NCBI RefSeq assembly: GCF_946885855.1 | Contig: NZ_CAMPHH010000010.1 | Span: 1-25,694 of the forward strand | Reading direction: 5' to 3' | DNA length: 25,694 nt | Source of the DNA: an uncultured Actinotalea sp. | Lineage (GTDB): Bacteria; Actinomycetota; Actinomycetes; Actinomycetales; Cellulomonadaceae | Shown here: one piece after another, positions 7,875 through 15,995 of the stretch | How the letters are laid out: each line of letters begins with the position of its first letter | Position numbering within the stretch: the stretch's first letter is position 1 | The notes under the pieces: model-generated | Told to the model about the DNA's origin: nothing | Databases searched by the model: none | Seen by the model: only the letters and a program-made list of their open reading frames with translations | Made by a program: the position numbers and the translations under genes

Positions 7875-8168
7875 ATGGTCCGGCTGCCCCTGACACCCGA
7901 CGAGATCGAGCGCGGACGCCACCTGGGCGCCGTCCTGCGACAGGCGCGCGGGTCCCGTCCGATCCTCGAGGTCGCTCTTGCGGCCGGCGTCTCGCCCGAG
8001 ACGCTGCGGAAGATCGAGACCGGACGCGTCCCGACCCCCTCGTTCTCGACCATCGCGGCGCTCGCCGGCGTCCTCGACCTCTCGCTCGACGCGGTGTGGG
8101 CGCAGGTGAGCAGGTCCGGGGCCGCGGATCACGCCGACGGCGCCCCGGGCGACCTCCGGGCGTCCTAG
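7875..8168 (+). CDS. Small XRE-family helix-turn-helix regulator
   Basis: A 97-residue DNA-binding protein. The helix-turn-helix spans about residues 20-70: ILEVALAAGVSPETLRKIETGR followed by PSFSTIAALAGVLDLSLDAV, a classic Cro/C1 fold. There is no extra sensing domain, only a short hydrophilic tail. An in-frame GTG at 7866 would add three residues; neither start has a clear ribosome-binding site, so the mRNA may have a very short leader or none. The gene faces away from map across the direct repeats at 7840-7863, which suggests that it represses itself and map. Such map/XRE pairs occur elsewhere in actinobacteria, to my knowledge without an assigned role. Confidence 0.85.
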   Translation: MVRLPLTPDEIERGRHLGAVLRQARGSRPILEVALAAGVSPETLRKIETGRVPTPSFSTIAALAGVLDLSLDAVWAQVSRSGAADHADGAPGDLRAS

Positions 8169-8499
8169 GCGCCCTCGAACCCCGCGTCCGGAGAGCTCGC
8201 GCGTTCACCCTCCGGAGGTCCTCGCGCACCACGCGGCCACGCGGCCACGCGGCTGACCGCTGACTCGGTCCACGATCGGTCCCCTCGAGACCGGGGCCGG
8301 TCCGGGAGCGGCCCACTGTGTCGTCCGTGCGCGGCGACCGGGGCACCGGGACGGCCTCCTGGGCTCCCTCGTCGAACACCGAACGCGCGCACGCTACGAC
8401 CGGTCGTTTCGGGCATACCGCGCACGAGCGGAACCGCCGTCATCTCGACGACGCCGCGGCGCTCGCAGGAGTCCCCCGCTGCGGGGTCCTGCACCCGCG

Positions 8500-8526
8500 A
8501 CCGACTTCGAAGATTCCGAAGTCGGT
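8500..8526. promoter_or_regulatory. Perfect inverted repeat, candidate operator of the sugar operon
   Basis: ACCGACTTCG and CGAAGTCGGT form perfect 10-base arms around a 7-base centre. No T-run follows, so it resembles an operator more than a terminator. It abuts the proposed -35 element of the downstream promoter, the right position for a repressor site. Confidence 0.5.
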
Positions 8527-8555
8527 TGGTCGGCACCCGACCGTCTTCCTACGTT
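8526..8555 (+). promoter_or_regulatory. Candidate promoter of the amino-sugar operon, possibly leaderless
   Basis: TTGGTC (8526-8531) and TACGTT (8550-8555) are 18 bases apart. Transcription would begin about 6-7 bases later, at or next to the ATG at 8562, which has no Shine-Dalgarno sequence; a leaderless mRNA is therefore plausible. Confidence 0.4.
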
Positions 8556-8561
8556 CCTCGT

Positions 8562-9776
8562 ATGGCAAGCTGCCGGGCCTGCGACGGCGAGACGGATCCC
8601 TTCCTCGATCTCGGGCGTCAGCCCTTGTCCGATGCGTTCGTCCTACCCGAGGACGTGACGGAGGAGTTCACCTACCACCTCACGGTCACCTGCTGCGTTC
8701 GGTGCGGGATGGTGCAGCTCGCGGACGAGGTCCCGCGTGAGCGCATGTTCCATCAGGGGTATCCGTTCCGTACGGCGAGCTCGCGACGGATGACAGAGCA
8801 CTTCCGGGCCGTGGCGGACGGGCTCGTGGCACGTTCCGGCCGCACGGACCCCTTCGTCGTGGAGATCGGCTGCAACGACGGCACGATGCTCCGTCGCCTC
8901 GCGGAGCGCGGCGTGCGGCACCTGGGCGTCGATCCCTCAGCGGACGCGGTGCGCGAGGCCGTCGGCGCCGGTGTCCAGGCGCTGTGCGCATTCTTCGAGG
9001 AGGACTGCGCCCGCCGGATCCGCGAGCAGCACGGGCCGGCCGACGTCCTCTTCGCCGCCAACACCCTGTGCCACATCCCGTACCTGGATTCGGTGCTGCG
9101 CGGTGCCCAAGCCCTGCTGGCCGACGACGGCGTGCTCGTGTTCGAGGACCCGTCGTGGGAGGACATCGTCCGTCTCGGGTCCTTCGACCAGATCTACGAC
9201 GAGCATTTCTACCTCTTCTCCGCCCGCTCCGTGGACGCTCTGGCCACAGCGCACGGCTTCACCCTCGTGGACGTCGAGCACGTCGACGTCCACGGAGGTG
9301 AGCTGCGGTACACGCTTGCCCGAGCCGGTGGCCGATCCCGGGGCAGCGCGCCGCAGCAGGCGATCGCACGCGAGCGCGCGCTCGGTCTGACGGACCCGGC
9401 GACCCTCTCCCGCTTCGCCGAGCGCGTCGAGGGCAAGCGGGCGGCGCTGCTGGACCTCCTGGGCGCCGCCCGCGACGGCGGCCGGCAGGTCGCGGGCTAC
9501 GCCGCGACCGCCAAGAGCGCCACGGTCCTCAACTACTGCGGCATCGGTCCCGACCTGTTGCCCTGCGTGTACGACACGACACCCGAGAAGCAGGGCCGCC
9601 TGACCCCCGGCACCCACATCCCGGTCCGGGCGTTCCCCGAACACGCCGAGGCCTTGCCGGACACCTACCTGCTCCTCGCCTGGAACCACACCGCCGAGGT
9701 GATGGCCAAGGAGTCCGCGTTCCGGGAGCGCGGGGGCCGGTGGATCCGCTACGTCCCGGACGTGGAAGTGGTCTGA
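8562..9776 (+). CDS. dTDP-sugar C-3 C-methyltransferase (TylC3/EvaC/KijD1 family)
   Basis: A 404-residue SAM-dependent enzyme that transfers a methyl group to C-3 of a dTDP-4-keto-2,6-dideoxy (amino) sugar. The three-part architecture is clear. An N-terminal zinc module has C4-x2-C7 and C45-x2-C48; the central Rossmann domain has the SAM motif VVEIGCNDGTML (about 99-110) and IYDEHFYLFS, whose Glu-His pair is the catalytic region of TcaB9/KijD1; the C-terminal Methyltransf_14 domain has GYAATAKSATVLNYCGI and ends in LLAWNH. Length and order equal the family. It is first in a four-gene operon; its stop overlaps the next start (TGATG). Start chosen at 8562 because the Cys module begins at residue 4. 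Confidence 0.93.
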   Translation: MASCRACDGETDPFLDLGRQPLSDAFVLPEDVTEEFTYHLTVTCCVRCGMVQLADEVPRERMFHQGYPFRTASSRRMTEHFRAVADGLVARSGRTDPFVVEIGCNDGTMLRRLAERGVRHLGVDPSADAVREAVGAGVQALCAFFEEDCARRIREQHGPADVLFAANTLCHIPYLDSVLRGAQALLADDGVLVFEDPSWEDIVRLGSFDQIYDEHFYLFSARSVDALATAHGFTLVDVEHVDVHGGELRYTLARAGGRSRGSAPQQAIARERALGLTDPATLSRFAERVEGKRAALLDLLGAARDGGRQVAGYAATAKSATVLNYCGIGPDLLPCVYDTTPEKQGRLTPGTHIPVRAFPEHAEALPDTYLLLAWNHTAEVMAKESAFRERGGRWIRYVPDVEVV

Positions 9777-11197
9777 TGGCCGACGTGTCCGTCGCGGCGG
9801 GACGCGGGCGGGGCGCCGCCGGCACGGACGCCCTGGTCGAGTGCTCGACCTGGCTGCGCGGCCTGGAGCCGGAGCTGCACGCCACCCCGACCCGGGTCCC
9901 GCTCGACCGCCTCGACGGCTGGGTGACGGACCCGACGGCGCCCGACATCCGGCACGAGTCCGGCCGGTTCTTCCGCATCCTCGGACTCGACGTCCGCGTC
10001 GAGGCGGAGGAGGGCTGGGCCTGGACGCAGCCGATCATCGACCAGCCCGACGTCGGCATCCTCGCGATCATGGCGCGCCCGACCTCGGCAGGTCTGGAGG
10101 TGCTCCTCCAGGCCAAGCCGGAACCGGGGAACCCGACCGGGCTGCAGCTGGCGCCGACGGTGCAGGCCACCCGGAGCAACTACCTGCGCGCGCACGGCGG
10201 TCGACCGGTCCCGCTCCTGGACGTGCTCCGGGAGACCCGGCCCGCGGACGTCGTCGTCGACGTGCGTCAGTCCGAGCACGGGACCGTCTTCCTCCGCAAG
10301 CGGAACCGGAACATGGTCGTCCTGACGGACCGGCTCACCACTGCGCCGGCGCACTTCCGGTGGATGCTCCTGTCCGACCTGCACGCGCTGTTCCTCGCCG
10401 ACGACCGCGTCAACATGGACACGCGCACCGTGCTCTCGTGCCTGCCGTGGGACCTCGTGGGCACCGATCCTGCCGACGACGACCCCGTGATCGCCGGGCT
10501 CGCCCGATCGGCTGACCCCGAGGCAGCCACGGTCCACTCCGGGCAGCGGCTCCTGCACTGGGTGTGCGAGGCGCGGTCGACGACCTATCTGCACTCCGTG
10601 GTGCGTCCCCTCAGCGCGCTGTCGGGCTGGGAGCGGACCGCCGACCGGCTCAGGCACGAGCAGCACGCCTGGTTCGACGTCGTCGGCGTGAGCGTCGCGG
10701 CCGCCGGCCGGGAGGTCGACTCCTGGTGCCAGCCGATGATCGAGCCCCACGCGAGCGGGCTGCTCGGACTCCTCGTGGCCCGGTTCGACGGCGTCCTGCA
10801 CCTGCTCGTCCACCTCCGCCGGGAGCCGGGTCTGCTGGACGCCGCGGAGATCGCGCCGACGGTCCAGCACCGGCCCATGGAACCCGCCGACCTGGCGAAC
10901 CCGACCACGCGGCTCTTCCTCGACGAGGTCCTCGAGGCAGCACCGGAGCGTGTCGTCTACGACCAGGTCCACTCCGACGAAGGAGGTCGGTTCTTCCGGT
11001 CCAGCAACAGGCACCTGGTCGTCGAGGTGGATCCGAGCTCGGACTTCGAGGAACCCGGGTACCGCTGGGTCAGCGTGCACCAGCTCGGCGAGCTGCTCCG
11101 GCACAGCCACTACGTGAACCTGCAGCTGCGCAGCCTGCTCAGCTGTCTGCAGGCGGTGGCGACGACGGGCCGCGCGCCGGCATGGCGCACCGGATGA
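9776..11197 (+). CDS. dTDP-4-keto-6-deoxyglucose 2,3-dehydratase (EvaA/TylX3-like)
   Basis: A 473-residue protein of the NDP-hexose 2,3-dehydratase family, which eliminates the C-2 hydroxyl and so begins 2-deoxygenation. The protein is an internal duplication: WTQPIIDQPDVGILAI (about 83-98) recurs as WCQPMIEPHASGLLGL (about 317-332), LQLAPTVQATRSNY recurs as AEIAPTVQHRP, and FLRKRNRNMVV recurs as FFRSSNRHLVV. This tandem Nudix-like architecture and length are as in EvaA. The start ATG overlaps the methyltransferase stop, and its own stop overlaps the next start. The ketosugar product is normally reduced or transaminated at C-3; here the aminotransferase two genes on is the likely next step. 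Confidence 0.94.
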   Translation: MADVSVAAGRGRGAAGTDALVECSTWLRGLEPELHATPTRVPLDRLDGWVTDPTAPDIRHESGRFFRILGLDVRVEAEEGWAWTQPIIDQPDVGILAIMARPTSAGLEVLLQAKPEPGNPTGLQLAPTVQATRSNYLRAHGGRPVPLLDVLRETRPADVVVDVRQSEHGTVFLRKRNRNMVVLTDRLTTAPAHFRWMLLSDLHALFLADDRVNMDTRTVLSCLPWDLVGTDPADDDPVIAGLARSADPEAATVHSGQRLLHWVCEARSTTYLHSVVRPLSALSGWERTADRLRHEQHAWFDVVGVSVAAAGREVDSWCQPMIEPHASGLLGLLVARFDGVLHLLVHLRREPGLLDAAEIAPTVQHRPMEPADLANPTTRLFLDEVLEAAPERVVYDQVHSDEGGRFFRSSNRHLVVEVDPSSDFEEPGYRWVSVHQLGELLRHSHYVNLQLRSLLSCLQAVATTGRAPAWRTG

Positions 11198-12108
11198 CCG
11201 GCGACGTCGTCGTCCTGGGAGGAGGGGGACTTCTCGGTAGCGCCGTGTGCCGCGCCTTCGCCCGGGTCGGCCGGACCGTGCGTGCCGTCTCGCGGTCGGG
11301 CCACGCGCCCGACGGCGTCGAGCCCGTCCGGGCTGACGTGACCCGGCGCCCGGAGCTCGAGGCCGCACTGGCCGGCGCGGGCACTGTCGTGCTTGCGGTC
11401 GCCCACCGGGCGCGCGGGGCACGCGGGTGGCGGGTGGCGGAGGGCACGTCGGAACGGGGCGTCTACGTCGACGTGTGCGCGGACGTCGCCCGGTGGGCAC
11501 GCGACGCGGGCAGGGCCGTCGTCGTGCACGCCGGCACCACCACCCAGGGGACGGGCACCACGGCGTACGACGCGATGAAGAACCGGGGCGAGCAGCACGT
11601 CCTCGCCGCCCGTGGACCTGAGGTCCACGCACTAGGCCTGCGGCTGAGCACGCTCTACGGCGATCACCCGGGTGCTGCCGGCGTGGTCGCGACGATGGCG
11701 AGCGCCGCGATGCGGGGCGAGCCCCTGCACGTCTGGCACGCGGGTCGGATGACCCGGGACCTGCTCTGGTCCGAGGATGCGGCCGCTGCAGTCGTCGCGG
11801 CCGAGCAGCACGCGGCGACCCTGAGCGGCGCCTCGTGGGTCGTGGGCCATGGCACGGCGTGGGCGGTCGCGGACGTCGCGTCGACGCTCACCCGCGAGAT
11901 CGCGGCGACGACCGGACGCCCTGAGGTCCCGGTCCTGTCGGTGCCCGCACCCGCGTGGGCGGAGGCAGGTGACCTCCAGGACGTGCGGGTCGACCCCTCC
12001 CCGTTCCGCCGCATCACCGGATGGCGTGCCTCGACCCCGTGGCCCGAGGGCGCACGCCGTCTCGTCGCCGCTCTCCTGCCGACCGCTCCGCTTCTCGACC
12101 CACCCTGA
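11194..12108 (+). CDS. dTDP-4-keto-sugar 4-ketoreductase (NAD-dependent epimerase/dehydratase family)
   Basis: A 304-residue short-chain-dehydrogenase-type protein. It has the nucleotide loop VVVLGGGGLLGSAV at residues 5-18 and the catalytic Y125-D-A-M-K129 (Y-x3-K), preceded by HAGTTTQG, which supplies the Ser/Thr of the triad. It resembles the TylC4/EvaE/EryBIV reductases that set the C-4 hydroxyl in the last step of deoxysugar assembly. The ATG at 11194 overlaps the TGA of the dehydratase (ATGA); an in-frame ATG at 11182 would only add MAHR and lacks a better ribosome-binding site. The next gene starts 10 bases after its stop. Confidence 0.88.
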   Translation: MTGDVVVLGGGGLLGSAVCRAFARVGRTVRAVSRSGHAPDGVEPVRADVTRRPELEAALAGAGTVVLAVAHRARGARGWRVAEGTSERGVYVDVCADVARWARDAGRAVVVHAGTTTQGTGTTAYDAMKNRGEQHVLAARGPEVHALGLRLSTLYGDHPGAAGVVATMASAAMRGEPLHVWHAGRMTRDLLWSEDAAAAVVAAEQHAATLSGASWVVGHGTAWAVADVASTLTREIAATTGRPEVPVLSVPAPAWAEAGDLQDVRVDPSPFRRITGWRASTPWPEGARRLVAALLPTAPLLDPP

Positions 12109-12117
12109 GGATGTGAC

Positions 12118-13260
12118 ATGTCCCCCGACCGCACCACGCAGCACCCGATCCGGGTGTGGGACTACCTGCCCGAGTACGCGGCCGAGCGTGCCGACCTGCT
12201 CGACGCGGTCGAGACCGTGCTCGGTTCCGGGCAGCTCGTGCTCGGGCCCTCGGTGGAGGCGTTCGAGCAGGAGTTCGCCGCCTACCACGGCCGCAAGCAC
12301 GGCATCGGTGTCGACAACGGCACGAACGCCCTGGTCCTCGCCCTCCGTGCGGTCGGCGTCGGTCCCGGTGACGAGGTCGTCACCGTGTCGAACACCGCCG
12401 CGCCGACCGTCGTCGCGATCGAGGCCGTCGGTGCACGGGCCGTCTTCGTCGACGTCGACGAAGACACCTACCTCATGGACGTGAGCCGCCTCCGCGCGGC
12501 GGTCACCGCGCGGACCCGGTGCCTGCTGCCGGTGCACCTCTACGGGCAGGCGGTCGCGATGGAGGCCGTCACGGAGGTGGCGCGCGAGCACGGCCTCGCG
12601 GTCGTCGAGGACTGCGCGCAGGCGCACGGCGCGCGACGAAACGGCCGCGTCGTCGGCTCGATGGGCGACGCCGCCGCGTTCTCCTTCTACCCGACCAAGG
12701 TCCTCGGCGCGTACGGCGACGGCGGTGCCGTCCTCACGGACAGCGACGACGTCCACGCCTCGGTCAGGCGACAGCGCTACTACGGGATGGAGGACCGGTA
12801 CTACGTCGTCAGCACCCCCGGCGGCAACTCCCGTCTGGACGAGCTCCAGGCGGAGATCCTCCGCCGCAAGCTGAAGCGCCTGGACGCCTATGTGACCGCC
12901 CGCCGCCGGATCGCCGCCGACTACGCGGCCGCGCTGGGCGACACGTCCCTCAGGCTGCCCGTCACCGCGCCCGGGAACGACCACGTCTACTACGTCTACG
13001 TCGTGCGCCATCCGGCACGCGAGGAGATCCTCGCGCGGCTCGCCGAGCGGGGCGTGGCGCTCAACGTCAGCTATCGGTGGCCGGTCCACACCATGTCCGG
13101 GTTCGCGCATCTGGCCAGCCCCGCAGGATCCCTGCCGGTCACCGAGCGGCTGGCCGACGAGATCTTCTCCCTGCCGATGTACCCGTCCCTGCCGGATGAA
13201 CGCAGGTCGCTCGTCGTCGACGAGCTGCGCGCCGTGCTCGACTCGCTCGGGGCCCGCTGA
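12118..13260 (+). CDS. DegT/DnrJ/EryC1 family PLP sugar aminotransferase
   Basis: A 380-residue PLP enzyme. Visible signatures are DNGTNAL (cofactor phosphate site), the [11 protein letters not shown] strand with Asp165, and [18 protein letters not shown] with the Schiff-base Lys194. The FYPTK-x-LGA-x-GDGG version is typical of the TylB/EryCI/DesV group that aminates C-3 of dTDP-3-keto sugars, and EvaB belongs here too. ATG at 12118 follows GAGG. Together with the C-methyltransferase, 2,3-dehydratase and ketoreductase it gives the epivancosamine/kijanose logic: amination then methylation at C-3. C-4 amination cannot be ruled out from sequence alone. It is the last gene of the plus-strand operon. 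Confidence 0.92.
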   Translation: MSPDRTTQHPIRVWDYLPEYAAERADLLDAVETVLGSGQLVLGPSVEAFEQEFAAYHGRKHGIGVDNGTNALVLALRAVGVGPGDEVVTVSNTAAPTVVAIEAVGARAVFVDVDEDTYLMDVSRLRAAVTARTRCLLPVHLYGQAVAMEAVTEVAREHGLAVVEDCAQAHGARRNGRVVGSMGDAAAFSFYPTKVLGAYGDGGAVLTDSDDVHASVRRQRYYGMEDRYYVVSTPGGNSRLDELQAEILRRKLKRLDAYVTARRRIAADYAAALGDTSLRLPVTAPGNDHVYYVYVVRHPAREEILARLAERGVALNVSYRWPVHTMSGFAHLASPAGSLPVTERLADEIFSLPMYPSLPDERRSLVVDELRAVLDSLGAR

Positions 13261-13294
13261 GGGCTCCGGGGCCGCAGAGGGCTCCGGGGCCGCA
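13261..13294. repeat. Tandem 16-bp direct repeat
   Basis: GGGCTCCGGGGCCGCA occurs at 13261-13276 and 13279-13294, period 18. The last bases of the aminotransferase gene (GCTCGGGGCCCGCTGA) look like a degenerate third copy, so this is probably a local slippage duplication of the gene end. Confidence 0.6.
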
Positions 13295-13317
13295 TCGGCG
13301 TGTCGCGCGCCGGTGCC

Positions 13318-13352
13318 AGGACGCCGCCTCAGCCTGCCCCGGCGGGCGTCCT
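13318..13352. terminator. Hairpin at the convergent junction of sugar and RiPP operons
   Basis: AGGACGCCGCC (13318-13328) pairs with GGCGGGCGTCCT (13341-13352) with one bulged G around a 12-base loop. It spans the stop codon of the LanKC gene. No T-run is present; it could act as a bidirectional terminator of the two convergent operons, but this is weak. Confidence 0.35.
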
Positions 13353-15995
13353 CACAGCCCACGGGGACGAGCCGTCCGGGGCCGTGGTCAGACCCGTGCC
13401 GAAGAGGTGCAACGGGCGTGGGGACCCGGCGCGACCACCGAGAACCCGGTCCAGGACCGCGACCAGCCCTGCGGCCCCGGTACCCAGGTCGCAGGACAGC
13501 CGCAGCAGGGCGTCGCCGAGGAAGCCGGACCCGTGGGCATCCCGGACCTCGACGAGGCCGAGCGCAGGCAGATGGGCCGCCGCAGCCGCAGCGACGGCCT
13601 CGGGCGAGCTGTGCAGGGAGATAGCGACGAGCAGCTCGCCCGCCCGGCCGTGCAGCAACCCGGGGGTGAGCCGCGCCGACACCGCGCCGGCGGCCGCAAC
13701 GGACTCGCAGAACCCGACGAGGTCCTGGCCCACCCCGTGCTCGAGGAGCATCTGTACGGCCAGAGCCACGCCGCCGGCCTCGGCAACCGAGCCGTTGGCG
13801 ACGGGTCCTGCCCGGTGCCGCGACGCCGTGAGCCGCGCGAGGGCGTCGACGTCCGCCCGGACCGCCGCCTCGGCGGCGGTGAGCAGGACGTCGTCCCCGG
13901 TGAGGTCATGCAGTCCGAGGAGGAACAGCGCCTCGCCCGAGCGTCCCCGCAGGAGGCCGCTGAGCTGGGCGGAACGCGCCCCGTCCTCCCCCTGCGCAGC
14001 GGGACGCCCGGCGATCAACCGGTCACCAGCCTCGCGGGCGCCGGCGAGGGCGGACACGTCCCCCGTCCTCGCCGCGAACCAGGTGAGGGCGGCACCGATC
14101 CCCGCCAGGCCGGAGAACAGGCTCCGGTCCTGGACCCGCTCGACCGCCGCCGCCAGCCCCGCCGCCAGCTCCCGGGCGGGATCCGTGGCGCCCAGGCACT
14201 CCAGGGCGTAAGCGACGCCGGCGGCGCCGTCGTACAGTCCCGCCGACAGAGCCGGGGCGCGCCTCACGGCCGCGAGGAGCCAGTCCACGTGCGCCTCGGG
14301 TACCTCGACCCGTGACTCGTGCAGTGCCAGCAGCACACCTGCTGCGCCGTTCGACAGGCCCAGGCCTCCGGCGGGGTGGGCGAACTGGGCGACGTCGCCG
14401 GGGTACAGCCGGTCGTCCCGTTCGGGTGTGGCATGAGCGAGGATCCACCGCGCGATCCTCGTCCGGACGTCGGGCCAGCCGGACGGGCCGACGTCCGCGA
14501 GGCGCGGGCCGTCATCGTCCCGACCGCCCCCTTGGGGCCGTCGCTCGGCCGGCGGCCGCTCTGCTCCCACGACTCCCCTCGTGGACAGACCCGGGGCTTC
14601 GAGGTCCCGGCGCACCGCAGCCTCGAAGCCCTCCGGCAGCCGGAAGCGCGAGCGCAGGAGCTCGAGCACCTCGTCCAGCGCGCCGGGGCTCCACCCGAGC
14701 GTCATGGTGCACTCGGGGAGGAGGACGGCGAGCCGCAGGCAGCCGACGGCGTACCTGTCCAGGGCGACACCGCGGTGGCCGGACGGCGCTCGGAACCCCG
14801 GCGCCGCGAAGACCTGCGCGGCGTCCTCCTCCACGGGGGTCGCCGTCTCCAGGTCGATGAACCGCACCGAGTCGTCCTCGCGCACCAGGATGTTCCCGGG
14901 GTGAAGGTCCCCGAAGACGACGCCACGGCTGTGCATCGCAGCGACACCCCGGTCCACCTCGTCAACGATCGCGAGCATGCGGCGCGTATAGGCCTCCACT
15001 GCACCGGGTTCGGCCGAGCCGCGCAGCATCGGGTGCTGCTGCCCGATGAGGTCGACCAGACTGACCCCCTCGACGAACTCACGCGCCAGGAAGTGGTGCT
15101 CGTGCCCCCGCACGTGCGCGACGAGCTCGGGCACGACGGCGACGCCTGCGAGGCGTTCGTGGGCCCAGAGCTCGCGCCGCTGCCTCTCGACGGCGTCCCG
15201 GTCCAGCTCGTCCAGCCCCGCGAACGGCCTGGCCTCCTTGAGCAGCACCGTCCGACCTGTAGGACGGTGGACCGCCCGGTAGACCCCGCCCCCGTTGGAG
15301 AAGTACAGCGCTCGTTCGACGCTGAAGGGGAAGTCGGTCAGGACTCCCTGCCGGCGGGCTTCGAGCGCCTCGTCGAGGCAGGCCGGCACCGGAGCCCAGG
15401 CGGGTGGGCGGAAGGACGCCGTGCGACGGTCCTCGACCAGATTCCCCTCCGGGTCGCGGATGCAGTGCGTCATCCGGCCGCTCCCGTCCTGGACGACCTC
15501 GCTGACGAAGGCTCCGTAGCGCACGTAGAGCGGTCCCGACCCCCACCTGAGGTCGCTGAGGATGTACGGGCCCTGCTCGCCCTCGAGACGGGTCCCCAGC
15601 TCCCGGAGCGTCGTGCCGAGCACCTCGTCGTCCGACGGGTAGATGGTGATGAACTTGCCGCTGCCGCCCCGGTCGGCGTCCTTGGCGCTGCGCCGTCGCA
15701 GCACTGCGGGCGCGCTGAGCACCTTCAGCTGCAGCCCTCGGTCGAAGCAGTACCCCAGGACGGCGTCGAGCACCCTCTCGGCGTTGTCCGGACGGGCGGA
15801 GACGTGGATCTTCCACCCCTGGCGCACGAGGAGCACGTCCTGAGGCACCAGGTGCGTCCACTCCGGTCCGACCCGCCGCTCCCATCCGGGTGGTGGAGCC
15901 TGCTCCAGCGCCCGGAACGGACGATGGGTGAGCGCCGGTCCGAGGTCGTAGAAGGGCGTCCCGGGGTGGCAGAACGGGAGATGGTGACGGTTCAC
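13329..15995 (-). CDS. lanKC: Class III lanthipeptide synthetase LanKC
   Basis: An 888-residue trifunctional enzyme starting at a GTG that overlaps the stop of the M50 protease (GTGA). Residues 1-210 are the phospho-Ser/Thr lyase domain. Residues about 225-500 are the Ser/Thr kinase, with the Gly-rich SNGGGVYRAV, Lys253, catalytic G-D363-LHPGN and D381-L-E in place of DFG. Residues about 505-888 are the LanC-like domain with repeated GLYDGAAGVA, FSGLAGIG, LLRGRSGEALF and LLHGRAGELL. The LanC zinc ligands (Cys, Cys-His-Gly) are absent, which places it in class III and not class IV. It should phosphorylate and eliminate Ser/Thr to Dha/Dhb. The two precursors here lack Cys, so thioether or labionin rings cannot form; dehydration alone is the probable output. 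It is the last gene of the operon. Confidence 0.92.
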   Translation of the reverse strand: MNRHHLPFCHPGTPFYDLGPALTHRPFRALEQAPPPGWERRVGPEWTHLVPQDVLLVRQGWKIHVSARPDNAERVLDAVLGYCFDRGLQLKVLSAPAVLRRRSAKDADRGGSGKFITIYPSDDEVLGTTLRELGTRLEGEQGPYILSDLRWGSGPLYVRYGAFVSEVVQDGSGRMTHCIRDPEGNLVEDRRTASFRPPAWAPVPACLDEALEARRQGVLTDFPFSVERALYFSNGGGVYRAVHRPTGRTVLLKEARPFAGLDELDRDAVERQRRELWAHERLAGVAVVPELVAHVRGHEHHFLAREFVEGVSLVDLIGQQHPMLRGSAEPGAVEAYTRRMLAIVDEVDRGVAAMHSRGVVFGDLHPGNILVREDDSVRFIDLETATPVEEDAAQVFAAPGFRAPSGHRGVALDRYAVGCLRLAVLLPECTMTLGWSPGALDEVLELLRSRFRLPEGFEAAVRRDLEAPGLSTRGVVGAERPPAERRPQGGGRDDDGPRLADVGPSGWPDVRTRIARWILAHATPERDDRLYPGDVAQFAHPAGGLGLSNGAAGVLLALHESRVEVPEAHVDWLLAAVRRAPALSAGLYDGAAGVAYALECLGATDPARELAAGLAAAVERVQDRSLFSGLAGIGAALTWFAARTGDVSALAGAREAGDRLIAGRPAAQGEDGARSAQLSGLLRGRSGEALFLLGLHDLTGDDVLLTAAEAAVRADVDALARLTASRHRAGPVANGSVAEAGGVALAVQMLLEHGVGQDLVGFCESVAAAGAVSARLTPGLLHGRAGELLVAISLHSSPEAVAAAAAAHLPALGLVEVRDAHGSGFLGDALLRLSCDLGTGAAGLVAVLDRVLGGRAGSPRPLHLFGTGLTTAPDGSSPWAVRTPAGAG

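Larger units (their letters stand above)
8169..8561. other. 393-base non-coding region before the sugar operon
   Basis: No convincing gene is seen: open frames here lack family patterns and ribosome-binding sites. It contains a GCGGCCAC short tandem repeat around 8236-8253 and, at its right end, an inverted repeat and a candidate promoter for the sugar genes (listed separately). It separates ordinary chromosomal genes from the biosynthetic region and so may mark the cluster border. Confidence 0.6.

Noticed and set aside
8165..8536. A 123-codon minus-strand frame in the gap before the sugar operon
   Set aside because: No ribosome-binding site, no recognisable domain, Arg/Gly/Pro-rich composition, and it would overlap the sugar promoter region and the XRE gene end.
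8562..13260. Sugar genes as evidence of a vancomycin-type glycopeptide or macrolide cluster
   Set aside because: No NRPS, PKS, P450 or GT-B glycosyltransferase gene is present; only the sugar set is shared with those pathways.
13261..13294. The 16-bp repeat as a CRISPR or attachment site
   Set aside because: There are only two copies separated by 2 bases, no spacers, no integrase or cas genes, and it resembles the adjacent gene end, so a local duplication explains it.
13329..15995. Assignment of the synthetase as class IV (LanL)
   Set aside because: The LanC-like domain lacks the Cys and Cys-His-Gly zinc ligands that class IV enzymes keep.
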